Positions 47,882 to 55,638 of a stretch of DNA of 64,000 bases are shown piece after piece. The first letter of the stretch is position 1; every line of letters begins with the position of its first letter. A program made the position numbers and the translations under genes. Where the stretch lies: positions 186,001 to 250,000 of the forward strand of contig NZ_KZ679039.1 in assembly GCF_003024195.1 (NCBI RefSeq). The letters run 5' to 3'. The notes under the pieces were generated by a model. That model saw only the letters and a program-made list of their open reading frames with translations. It ran no database searches and was not told where the DNA came from. This DNA is from Streptomyces dioscori (lineage in GTDB: Bacteria; Actinomycetota; Actinomycetes; Streptomycetales; Streptomycetaceae).

Positions 47882-49935
47882 GACGTGGGGTCGCCTTCCG
47901 GGTGGGGGGTGGCAGGGCTCGTACGGGCCTGTACGGGCTCGTCCGCCGGAGGGCGGCGCACGGCTTGGCGGAAGCTGTTGAAACGGGTGGCGCGGTGCAT
48001 CACGTCGTCGGGGGTGCGGTCGGCGCCGGCCGGTCCCGCGCCCGCGGCCGTTTCCGCCGTGGCTTCGCCCGCTGCTTCGCTTGCGGCCTCGGCCTCGGCG
48101 AGGGTGCGGCCGCGGTGACGCCTGGGGAGCAACTCGGCGTGCTCGGCGCGCTCGGCTGGATCGGCTTGATCGGAGTGGCTGGACTGGTTGGACCGATTTG
48201 GCTGGCTGGACTGGTTGGGCTGACTGAACTGGCTGGAGTGGTCCGGGTGGTCGGCGGGCCTGGGCCGGAAACCGTGGGCCGGAACCGGCTCCGGATCCAG
48301 GTCGGGGACCGCGTGGGAGGTGGCGTACGACCCGTGGGAACCGGACCAGCCGGACCAGGGGAACGCCTCCAGGTCGTCCGGGTCGGACCAGGGCCCGGGG
48401 CGCGGCCCGGGGAAGGGCGCCGAGGACCCTCGTACGACCGGGCTCGCCGTCCCGGCCGTCCAAGCCGTCCCCGCCGTGTCAGCCGTCCCCGTCGTCCCCG
48501 TCGTCCCCGTCGAGTCGGCCGTGTCAGTCGGCTCGGGGATCGGGTACGGGGTCTGCAAGGGGGGCGGTGTCGAGGTCGGAGTCTGGGTCGGGGCGGAGAA
48601 AGGTGCCCGGAACGGCGGCGGTGTCGCGGTCGGCGCCGAGGCCGGTACGTAGGTCGGTGCGAAGTCCGTCGCAGCTGCCCGTCCGGACGCAGAGGCCGAA
48701 GCCGAAGCCGAAGCCGAAGTTGAAGCCGATGTCGATGCCGGGGAGGCTGGGGCCGTCGCCGGGGTCGCGAGGATCTCCTGCGGGATGCGGACCAGGACGC
48801 CCGTGCCGCCGCGCGCCGAGGGGCGGAAGGAGACCGTCAGGCCGTACTTGCGGGCGAGCAGGCCGACGACCGTGAGGCCGAGCCGGGCGCCGGTGAGGCC
48901 GCCGAGCCCCGTCCGCGTACCGGAGACGGCGAGTTCGGCGCGTCGGAGCTGCGCCTCGCCCATCACCAGGCCGCTGTCCTCCACGGAGACGATGATCCCG
49001 GCCGGTACCTCTTCCACGTAGACGTGCACCTCGGCCGTCGGCGGTGAGAAGTTCGCGGCGTTGTCGAGGATCTCGGCGAGCGCGTGCATCACGGCCTCGG
49101 CGGCGTGCCCGGCGACCGCCGCCTCGCTCGCCGAGTGGACGCGTACGCGCTGATAGCCGCCGATGCGGCCCATCGCGCCGCGCAGGATCGACTCCATGCC
49201 GATGGGCCGGGCCCAGCGGCGGCCGGAGCGCGCGCCCGTGAGGACGGCTACGGAGTCGGCGAGACGGCCCGCCTGCGCGGTGAGGTGGTCGAGGTGGAGG
49301 AGGTCGGCGAGCACGTCCTCGTCGGCGTGCCGCTCCTCCATGGCGCGCAGGTCGGCCAGCATGCTCGTGGCGAGGGCCTGGAGGCGGCCGGCGGTGCTGG
49401 CGGAGGCCGAGATCGCGGTGGCGCGGTCTGTTCTCGCCTGCCGCAACTCGTCGGTCACGCGCGCGTTCTCGGCGCCGAGCCGGGTGCGCTCCCGGTCGAG
49501 TTCGGCGGCGAGCCGCACCTTCTGGTGGGCGTTCTGCTCGGCGAGCCGTGCGCGTTCCCGGGTGAACTCGTCGGTGAGACGGGCCTGTTCCCTGGCGGAT
49601 TCCTCCGTGAGGGCGGCCTTCTCCTGGAGTAATCGGCCGGCGTCCTGGGAGACCGTTTCGAGACGGCGGAGGAGTAATCGGGAGGTCTGCGAGGCATGGC
49701 CGGCCACGGCCACGGCCGTGCACAGCAGGAGGAGGGCCGCGCCCAGGCCCCAGCCGAGGGGGACGCGCGCCTGAGCGGGAGCGAGGGCGACCGCGGCTCC
49801 GACGGCGAAACCGGCCGGTACGACGGTCAGGAGCGGAGCGACCGCGACGGCACGCAGACGGGGTCGTGCGTTGCCGAGTTGTGCGAGGGACGGCCGATCT
49901 TTTGTGGGGCGCGCTTGCGAGGTGGGCGCGGTCAT
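47878..49935 (-). CDS. Conservon sensor histidine kinase-like protein (CvnA-like)
   Basis: A 685-residue membrane protein. Two N-terminal membrane helices (about 32-52 and 57-78) are followed by a long coiled coil rich in Glu/Arg/Leu (about 90-185). A GHKL ATPase domain is seen with N-box HALAEILDNAANFSPP (about 288-303), G1 VSVEDSGLVMGE and G2 GARLGLTVVGLLARKYG. No HisKA phospho-acceptor helix is obvious. The C-terminal 300 residues are low-complexity, with Ser-Ala repeats (48698-48755) and Ser/Gln/Pro-rich sequence ending FRQAVRRPP. It begins the conservon and would relay a membrane signal through the roadblock protein. ATG 49935 has AGGA nine bases upstream. Confidence 0.88.
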   Translation of the reverse strand: MTAPTSQARPTKDRPSLAQLGNARPRLRAVAVAPLLTVVPAGFAVGAAVALAPAQARVPLGWGLGAALLLLCTAVAVAGHASQTSRLLLRRLETVSQDAGRLLQEKAALTEESAREQARLTDEFTRERARLAEQNAHQKVRLAAELDRERTRLGAENARVTDELRQARTDRATAISASASTAGRLQALATSMLADLRAMEERHADEDVLADLLHLDHLTAQAGRLADSVAVLTGARSGRRWARPIGMESILRGAMGRIGGYQRVRVHSASEAAVAGHAAEAVMHALAEILDNAANFSPPTAEVHVYVEEVPAGIIVSVEDSGLVMGEAQLRRAELAVSGTRTGLGGLTGARLGLTVVGLLARKYGLTVSFRPSARGGTGVLVRIPQEILATPATAPASPASTSASTSASASASASASGRAAATDFAPTYVPASAPTATPPPFRAPFSAPTQTPTSTPPPLQTPYPIPEPTDTADSTGTTGTTGTADTAGTAWTAGTASPVVRGSSAPFPGPRPGPWSDPDDLEAFPWSGWSGSHGSYATSHAVPDLDPEPVPAHGFRPRPADHPDHSSQFSQPNQSSQPNRSNQSSHSDQADPAERAEHAELLPRRHRGRTLAEAEAASEAAGEATAETAAGAGPAGADRTPDDVMHRATRFNSFRQAVRRPPADEPVQARTSPATPHPEGDPTS

Positions 49936-50283
49936 GAATCGTGTCCTCGGTCGTGTCCTGGGCGGGATGCGACACCTGGTGCTCAACTGGCGGTCACTAT
50001 ATGGGACTTCGTGATCGGAACGGGCACGTTCTGGCGCACTCTCACAATTCGTCCCCGATTCCCTGAGGAGCCGCCCCGGCGCACAACGGGGCGCACGAAA
50101 CGCCCCACCCCGAGCGCCCCACTAGGGGCGCGGGGAACGGCGCGCGCAACCAGGACGGCGGGTCAGCCGAGGTCGGGGCCGAGGCCCCGTAAGGGGCGCG
50201 GGGAACGGCGCGCCCAGCCACGACGGCGGGCCAGCCGAGACCCAGTCACCAGCGCACCCCCCGGCAGGGACATGCTTGCCCAC
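49936..50283. repeat. Divergent promoter gap with two direct copies of the dispersed element
   Basis: The 348 bases between the conservon and the oxidoreductase hold forward copies at about 50124-50145 and 50192-50213, about 68 bases apart, each followed by GCGCGC-type tails and CAGCC. The stretch 49990-50060 is the least GC-rich part and probably contains the conservon promoter. No gene is seen. Confidence 0.75.
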
Positions 50284-53200
50284 ATGAGCGAAACGGACCC
50301 GCGCAAGCCGCAGAGGCAGCCGCACCCGCACCCGCACCCGCAGAGTCAGCCGCAGAGGCAGTCGCACCCGCAGAGGCAGTCGCAACTGCAGCGCGAGCTG
50401 AACGCGGCGCTGACCGGCACCGTGCGCGGCGAGGTCGAATTCGACCCGACCGCCCGAGCGCTCACCACCATGGACGCGTCCAACTACCGCCGCGTCCCCC
50501 TGGGCGTGGTCGCCCCAAGAGACGCCGAGGACGTGGCGGCAACCCTGTCGGCGTGCGCCGAACTGGCCGTACCGGTCGTGGCCCGAGGCGCCGGCACATC
50601 CATCGCCGGCCAGGCGACGGGCACGGGCGTGGTCCTCGACTTCACCCGCCACATGAACCGCGTCCTCTCCGTGGACGCGGACACCCGCACGGCCGTGGTC
50701 CAGCCAGGAGTCGTCCTGGACCGCCTCCAGGAGGCCGCCGCCCCGCACGGCCTGCGCTTCGGCCCCGACCCCTCGACCCACGGCCGCTGCACGCTCGGCG
50801 GAATGATCGGCAACAACTCCTGCGGCTCGCACTCGGTGGCCTGGGGCACGACGGCGGACAACGTACGCGAACTCTCCGTACTCACCGCCCACGGCAAAAG
50901 GCTCCGCCCCGGCCCCGACTGGGCGGGCGCCCCGGACGGCCTGCGGACCCTGGTGGAACAGGAACTGAAAACCCTCCGCACCGGCTTCCCCACCCTTCCG
51001 CGCCGCATCTCCGGCTACGCACTCGACGCGCTGCTCCCCGAGAGGGGCGCGGACGTGGCCCGCTTCCTCTGCGGCTCCGAGGGCACCCTCGGCATCCTCA
51101 CGGAGGCGGTCGTACGCCTCGTCGAGGCACCCCGCGCGCGTGCGCTCGCCGTTCTCGCCTACACGGACGAGAGCGCGGCGGCGGAAGCGGCGGCCGGCCT
51201 GCTGCCCCACGGGCCGCTGACGGTGGAGGGGATGGCGGCCGACCTCGTACCCCCGGACGCGGACCTGCCCCGGGGCGGCGCCTGGCTGTTCGTGGAGACG
51301 GGCGGCGACACGGCGGCGCAGGCACGCGCGCGTGCCGAGGCGATCGCCCGCGCGGCGGACGTGACGGACTCCCTGGTCGTCACCGACCCCGCCGCGCAAC
51401 GCACCCTGTGGCGCATCCGCGAGGACGCCAGCGGCACGGCGACCCGGATGCCGGACGGCACCGAGGCGTGGCCCGGCTGGGAGGACTGCGCGGTGCCGCC
51501 GGCCCGCCTCGGCGCGTATCTCCGCGATTTCCGGAGCCTGTTGACGTCCCACGGACTGCGCGGGGCGCCGTACGGCCACTTCGGCGACGGCTGCATCCAC
51601 GTACGCATCGACTTCGACCTGCTGACACCCGCGGGCGTGGGCCGCTTCCGCCGCTTCTCGGAGGAGCTGGCCGAACTCGTCGTAGCGCACGGCGGTTCGC
51701 TGTCGGGAGAGCACGGGGACGGCCAGGCACGGGCCGAACTGCTCCCGAAGATGTACGGGCCCGAGGTCGTCGGTCTCTTCGAGCGCGTGAAGGACCTCTG
51801 GGACCCGGACGGCCTGCTCAATCCCGGCATGCTGGTCAGGCCGCACCGGCTGGACGAGAACCTGCGGTTCGCGGTCCTCCCGCGCGAACCGGTGGACGTC
51901 GAGTTCGGCTACCCGGCCGACGGCGGGGACTTCTCGGCGGCGGTACGCCGATGCGTGGGCGTCGCCAAGTGCCGCACCGCGACCGCGGGGGGCTCCTCGG
52001 TCATGTGCCCGTCCTTCCGGGCCACCGGCGAGGAGGAGCACTCCACACGGGGGCGCGCGCGGCTGCTGCACGAGATGCTGGCGGGCGAGGTGATCACGGA
52101 CGGCTGGCGCTCCACGGAGGTACGCGACGCGCTGGACCTCTGCCTGTCCTGCAAGGGCTGCCGCACGGACTGCCCGGTCGGCGTCGACATGGCCACGTAC
52201 AAGGCGGAGTTCCTGCACCACCACTACAAGGGCCGCAGGCGCCCGGCGGCGCACTACGCGATGGGGTGGCTGCCGTTGTGGCTCCGCCTGGTGGACCGCA
52301 CGCGTACGGCACGGCTGGTCAACTCCCTCGCCGCGGTACGCCCGTTGGCGGCGCTCGCCAAACGGCTCGGCGGCATCGCGCCGGAGCGGGAGATCCCAAG
52401 GGTGGCGGGGGAGACGTTCAGCCGGTGGTGGGCCGCCCGGGACGGCGGCACGCGGCCAAAGCCCGCGGAACCGCCGACGGAGTCCGCCCCACCGAGGACG
52501 GTCCGGTCGGTCCTCCTCTGGCCGGACACCTTCACGGAACACCTCTCCCCGTCCGTCGGCAGGGCGGCCGTACGGGTCCTGGAGGCGGCGGGCATGGACG
52601 TGACGCCCGTGACCGCCGGCGGCCGACCGTCCTCCCGAGGTCCCGGCCCGGGGGTCTGCTGCGGCCTGACCTACGTCTCGACGGGCCAGCTGGACCGCGC
52701 CCGCACGGTGATGCGCCGCACACTCGACCTCATGGACCCGCTCCTCGCTCCGGTCACGGACCCGGCGTCCGCCGCCGCGCCCCCACCCGTCGTCGTCCTC
52801 GAACCGAGCTGCGCGGCGGCCCTGCGTACGGATCTGCCGGAGCTGCTGCCCGACGACCCGCGCGCGCGGCGCCTGGCCGCGGCGGTGGTGACGTTCGCCG
52901 AGGCGCTGGAACGCCACGCCCCGCACTGGACGCCCCCGCGACTGGACCGCCCCGTCGTCGGCCAGACCCACTGCCACCAGCACGCGGTCCTGGGAGACGC
53001 GGCGGACCGCCGCCTGCGCGAGGCCGCAGGCCTGACCGGCACGCTTGCGGGCGGCTGCTGCGGTCTCGCGGGCAACTTCGGCTTCGAGAAGGGCCACTAC
53101 GAGGTGTCGACGGCCTGCGCCGAGGAACAACTGCTGCCGGCGGTCCGAGAGGCCCCCGAGAACGCCGTACTCCTGGCAGACGGCTTCTCCTGCCGCACCC

Positions 53201-53286
53201 AACTGCACCAGACGGCAAGGGCACAGGGCCACCACTTGGCAGAAATCCTGGCAAGAGCCCTCCCAACGAACCGCCCTGCCCCTTAA
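50284..53286 (+). CDS. FAD-linked oxidase fused to Fe-S/CCG reductase (GlcD-GlcF or D-2-hydroxyacid dehydrogenase type)
   Basis: A protein of about 1,000 residues that should oxidise a D-2-hydroxy acid and pass electrons to the respiratory chain. After a His/Pro/Gln repeat N-terminus, the FAD-binding PCMH domain shows VARGAGTSIAGQATG and STHGRCTLGGMIGNNSCGSHS. The FAD-oxidase C-domain has YGHFGDGCIHVRIDFD and GGSLSGEHGDGQAR. An Fe-S region follows with CVGVAKCRTATAGGSSVMCP and CLSCKGCRTDCPVGV, then two CCG domains (VCCGLTYVSTGQ and GCCGLAGNFGFEKG). The fused length matches actinobacterial FAD/Fe-S dehydrogenases. ATG 50272 is an alternative start; spacing to the AGGGA site is poor for both. 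The stop lies at the edge of a repeat element. Confidence 0.92.
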   Translation: MSETDPRKPQRQPHPHPHPQSQPQRQSHPQRQSQLQRELNAALTGTVRGEVEFDPTARALTTMDASNYRRVPLGVVAPRDAEDVAATLSACAELAVPVVARGAGTSIAGQATGTGVVLDFTRHMNRVLSVDADTRTAVVQPGVVLDRLQEAAAPHGLRFGPDPSTHGRCTLGGMIGNNSCGSHSVAWGTTADNVRELSVLTAHGKRLRPGPDWAGAPDGLRTLVEQELKTLRTGFPTLPRRISGYALDALLPERGADVARFLCGSEGTLGILTEAVVRLVEAPRARALAVLAYTDESAAAEAAAGLLPHGPLTVEGMAADLVPPDADLPRGGAWLFVETGGDTAAQARARAEAIARAADVTDSLVVTDPAAQRTLWRIREDASGTATRMPDGTEAWPGWEDCAVPPARLGAYLRDFRSLLTSHGLRGAPYGHFGDGCIHVRIDFDLLTPAGVGRFRRFSEELAELVVAHGGSLSGEHGDGQARAELLPKMYGPEVVGLFERVKDLWDPDGLLNPGMLVRPHRLDENLRFAVLPREPVDVEFGYPADGGDFSAAVRRCVGVAKCRTATAGGSSVMCPSFRATGEEEHSTRGRARLLHEMLAGEVITDGWRSTEVRDALDLCLSCKGCRTDCPVGVDMATYKAEFLHHHYKGRRRPAAHYAMGWLPLWLRLVDRTRTARLVNSLAAVRPLAALAKRLGGIAPEREIPRVAGETFSRWWAARDGGTRPKPAEPPTESAPPRTVRSVLLWPDTFTEHLSPSVGRAAVRVLEAAGMDVTPVTAGGRPSSRGPGPGVCCGLTYVSTGQLDRARTVMRRTLDLMDPLLAPVTDPASAAAPPPVVVLEPSCAAALRTDLPELLPDDPRARRLAAAVVTFAEALERHAPHWTPPRLDRPVVGQTHCHQHAVLGDAADRRLREAAGLTGTLAGGCCGLAGNFGFEKGHYEVSTACAEEQLLPAVREAPENAVLLADGFSCRTQLHQTARAQGHHLAEILARALPTNRPAP

Positions 53287-53304
53287 GCGACGCGGTGACC
53301 GGCC

Positions 53305-53500
53305 ACCAAGGGACGCGGGGAACGGCGCGCCCAGCCACAACAAAACCGCACAGACCGTACGACCTCCACCCCCACCCCCCAAGGGGCGCGGGGAACGGCG
53401 CGCCCAGCCACAACGCACCCGCACAGACCGTACGACCTTCACCCCCACCCCCTAAGGGGCGCGGGGAACTGCGCGACCAGCCACAGCGCACCCGCACTCC
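53305..53500 (+). repeat. Three tandem copies of the extended dispersed element, about 71-bp period
   Basis: Forward copies start at about 53309, 53380 and 53452. Each has the GCGCGGGGAAC core, then GGCGCGCCCAGCCACAAC or its variant GCGCGACCAGCCACAGC, then CGCACAGACCGTACGACC. Together they fill most of the 334-base gap before the EamA gene. The unit here is the longest version of the element in the window. Confidence 0.85.
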
Positions 53501-53587
53501 CCCACAACCCCCACCCCCGCCCACAAGGCCCCCCACCCCCAGCGGAGCGCACCCGTAAGCTCCAAAACCGCTTCACAACCCTGACGA

Positions 53588-53615
53588 AGTCCATTACCCT
53601 GGACTGGCAAGTCCA
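53588..53615. promoter_or_regulatory. Three alternating half-sites before the EamA exporter
   Basis: AGTCCA (53588-53593), TGGACT (53600-53605) and AGTCCA (53610-53615) alternate in orientation, giving two overlapping dyads with six- and four-base spacers. The last ends five bases before ATG 53621, so a bound regulator would block transcription or initiation. Confidence 0.65.
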
Positions 53616-53620
53616 CCAAG

Positions 53621-54628
53621 ATGTACGCACCGTGCACCCGACCCGAACTTCCTGGACGCCCCGTGACCATCCCCCGCGCCGACCGGCCCCTCCCGGTCGC
53701 CGACCCCGCCACCGCCGCAGCGACCCCGGACCCCACGTCCGAACCCTCCGCGGAGGCGACTCCCCGAGGCGTCAAGGCCCTCGGCCCGGTCGGCCTGGTC
53801 CTCGCCGGAGGCGTCAGCGTCCAGTTCGGCGGCGCCCTCGCCGTGACCCTCATGCCTCGCGTCGGAGCACTCGGCGTGGTCTCCCTGCGCCTCGCGGTCG
53901 CCGCGATCGTGCTGATGGTGATCTGCCGGCCCAAGCTGCGCGGCCACTCACGCGCGGACTGGGGCACGGTCCTCGTCTTCGGCGTCACGATGGCCGCGAT
54001 GAACGGCCTCTTCTACCAGTCGGTGGCCCGCATCCCGCTCGGCCCCGCCGTCACCCTCGAAGTGCTCGGCCCGCTGATCCTCTCGGTGGTCGTCTCACGC
54101 CGGGCCGTCAACCTCGTCTGGGCCGGCCTCGCCCTCGGCGGTGTCTTCCTGCTGGGAGGCGGAGGCTTCAGCACACTCGACCCCATAGGTGTCGCCTTCG
54201 CCCTGTCGGCAGGCGCCATGTGGGCCGCGTACATAGTTTTCAGCGCGCGTACGGGGCGACGCTTCCCGCAGGCCGACGGGCTGGCGCTGGCCATGGTGGT
54301 CGCGGCCGTGGCGTTCCTGCCCCTGGGCCTCGTAGAGTCGGGCGGCAAGCTCCTGAACCCGACCACCCTCGCGCTGGGCTCGGCCGTCGCGATCCTCTCC
54401 TCCGTCCTCCCGTACACGCTGGAACTGCTCGCCCTGCGCCGGATGCCCTCCTCGACCTTCGCGGTCCTGATGAGCCTGGAACCGGCCGTCGCCTCGATCG
54501 CCGGCTTCCTCGTACTGAGCCAGACGCTGTCCGTCACGGAAGGGCTCGCGATCGGCCTGGTCATCGCGGCGAGCATGGGAGCGGTACGCACCCAGGTGGG
54601 CCGGGGCAGAGCCAAGAACGTGGGCTAG
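53621..54628 (+). CDS. EamA/RhtA family exporter
   Basis: A 335-residue drug/metabolite transporter with ten predicted helices from about residue 52 on. The N-terminal half has VGALGVVSLRLAVAAIVLMV and the conserved MAAMNGLFYQSVARIPLGPAVTLEVLGPLILSVV. The C-terminal repeat has YTLELLALRRMPSSTFAVLMSLEPAVASIAGFLVL. This matches the RhtA-like threonine/homoserine and metabolite exporters of the EamA family. The first 45 residues are Pro/Ala-rich and not membrane. ATG 53621 or GTG 53663 could start it; the operator-like triple half-site lies directly before 53621. Export of an amino acid or related metabolite is inferred. Confidence 0.9.
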   Translation: MYAPCTRPELPGRPVTIPRADRPLPVADPATAAATPDPTSEPSAEATPRGVKALGPVGLVLAGGVSVQFGGALAVTLMPRVGALGVVSLRLAVAAIVLMVICRPKLRGHSRADWGTVLVFGVTMAAMNGLFYQSVARIPLGPAVTLEVLGPLILSVVVSRRAVNLVWAGLALGGVFLLGGGGFSTLDPIGVAFALSAGAMWAAYIVFSARTGRRFPQADGLALAMVVAAVAFLPLGLVESGGKLLNPTTLALGSAVAILSSVLPYTLELLALRRMPSSTFAVLMSLEPAVASIAGFLVLSQTLSVTEGLAIGLVIAASMGAVRTQVGRGRAKNVG

Positions 54629-54711
54629 GGATGCGGGCCTCGGCGCGCCCCGGGGTCGGGGTGTCATGAATCAGAAGGGGCGCCGCGCCAAGCTCACCGC
54701 CGACTCTTCCG

Positions 54712-54756
54712 CGTAGCGATCAATCGCGTAGCAATCAATGCAAGCACGCTTGATTG
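54712..54756. promoter_or_regulatory. Operator-like repeats upstream of the acyl-CoA operon
   Basis: GCGTAGCGATCAAT is repeated after 15 bases as GCGTAGCAATCAAT. It runs into CAAGC-AC-GCTTG (54741-54752), a perfect dyad, with CAATCA and TGATTG (54732-54737, 54751-54756) as an outer pair. This AT-richer block 90-130 bases before the operon is the best candidate for a TetR-type fatty-acid regulator site. Confidence 0.55.
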
Positions 54757-54843
54757 TTTCTCCGGCCGCTGCCATGCTCCAGAACGCACCGCACACCATG
54801 CGCCGCGCACCGCACACCGTCGTGCCCCGAGGGGAGCGCCATC

Positions 54844-55638
54844 GTGTCCGACCCGTCGTCCGTGATCGACGATCTGAGCCGGGAGAGCGAGCAACTCGAC
54901 ATCCTGGTGGGGGATCTGGCGCAGGAGCGCTGGGCGCTCGCCACCCCGGCCCCCAGGTGGACCGTCGCCCACCAGATCGCGCACCTCGCCTGGACCGACC
55001 GGTCCGCCCTGCTCGCCGTGACCGACGGGGCGGCCTTCGCGCGGGAGGTCGAGAAGGCGCTCGCCTCGCCGGACGGCTTCGTGGACGAGGGTGCGGAGGA
55101 GGGGGCCGCGCTGCCCCCGGACCGGCTTCTCGCGAAGTGGCGTGCCGGACGGCAGGCGCTGGAGAAGGCCCTGCGCGCGGCACCCGCCGGAACGCGCTTC
55201 CCCTGGTACGGGCCGCCCATGTCGGTCGCCTCCATGGCGACGGGCCGTCTTATGGAGACCTGGGCTCACGGCCAGGACATCGCGGACACATTGCATGTGA
55301 CGAGGCCACCCACCGACCGCCTTCGGCATGTGGTGCGCATCGGTGTGCGGGCCCGGAACTTCGCCTTTGGGGTACGGGGGCTCACCCCGCCCGAGGAGGA
55401 GTTCCGCGTCGAGCTCACCGCCCCCTCGGGTGAGCTGTGGGCGTACGGCCCCGAGGGCGCCGCCCAGCGCGTCACCGGTCCCGCGCTCGACTTCTGCCTC
55501 CTGGTCACCCAGCGGGCGAACCGTGTCGACCTCGCGGTACGGGCGGAAGGCCTCGACGCCGATCGCTGGCTGGACATCGCCCAGGCCTTCGCGGGCCCAC
55601 CCGGCACGGGCCGCGCCCCGAAGGGAACCGCGGAATGA
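54844..55638 (+). CDS. TIGR03084 family protein (mycothiol-dependent/DinB-like)
   Basis: A 264-residue protein of the DinB/MDMPI metal-binding superfamily, subgroup TIGR03084. The N-terminal helical domain has DLSRESEQLDILVGDLAQERWALATPAPRWTVAHQIAHLAWTDRSALLAV, in which the conserved His of AHQIAHLAW and the later METWAHGQDIADTL supply a likely metal site. The C-terminal third, VRARNFAFGVRGLTPP to ALDFCLLVTQR, matches the family's beta region. GTG 54844 follows GAGGGGAGC. It is the first gene of the operon and overlaps the next by ATGA. Members consistently travel with AtuA-like and carboxylase genes; its chemical role is not known to me. Confidence 0.85.
   Translation: MSDPSSVIDDLSRESEQLDILVGDLAQERWALATPAPRWTVAHQIAHLAWTDRSALLAVTDGAAFAREVEKALASPDGFVDEGAEEGAALPPDRLLAKWRAGRQALEKALRAAPAGTRFPWYGPPMSVASMATGRLMETWAHGQDIADTLHVTRPPTDRLRHVVRIGVRARNFAFGVRGLTPPEEEFRVELTAPSGELWAYGPEGAAQRVTGPALDFCLLVTQRANRVDLAVRAEGLDADRWLDIAQAFAGPPGTGRAPKGTAE

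Noticed and set aside
50122..53448. Minus-strand open frame of about 1,108 codons opposite the FAD/Fe-S oxidase
   Set aside because: Low-complexity Arg/Gly/Val translation with no motif; the plus-strand protein is unmistakable.
53305..53500. CRISPR-like array
   Set aside because: The repeats are about 70 bases with similar, not unique, intervening sequence and no cas genes; they are dispersed elements in tandem.
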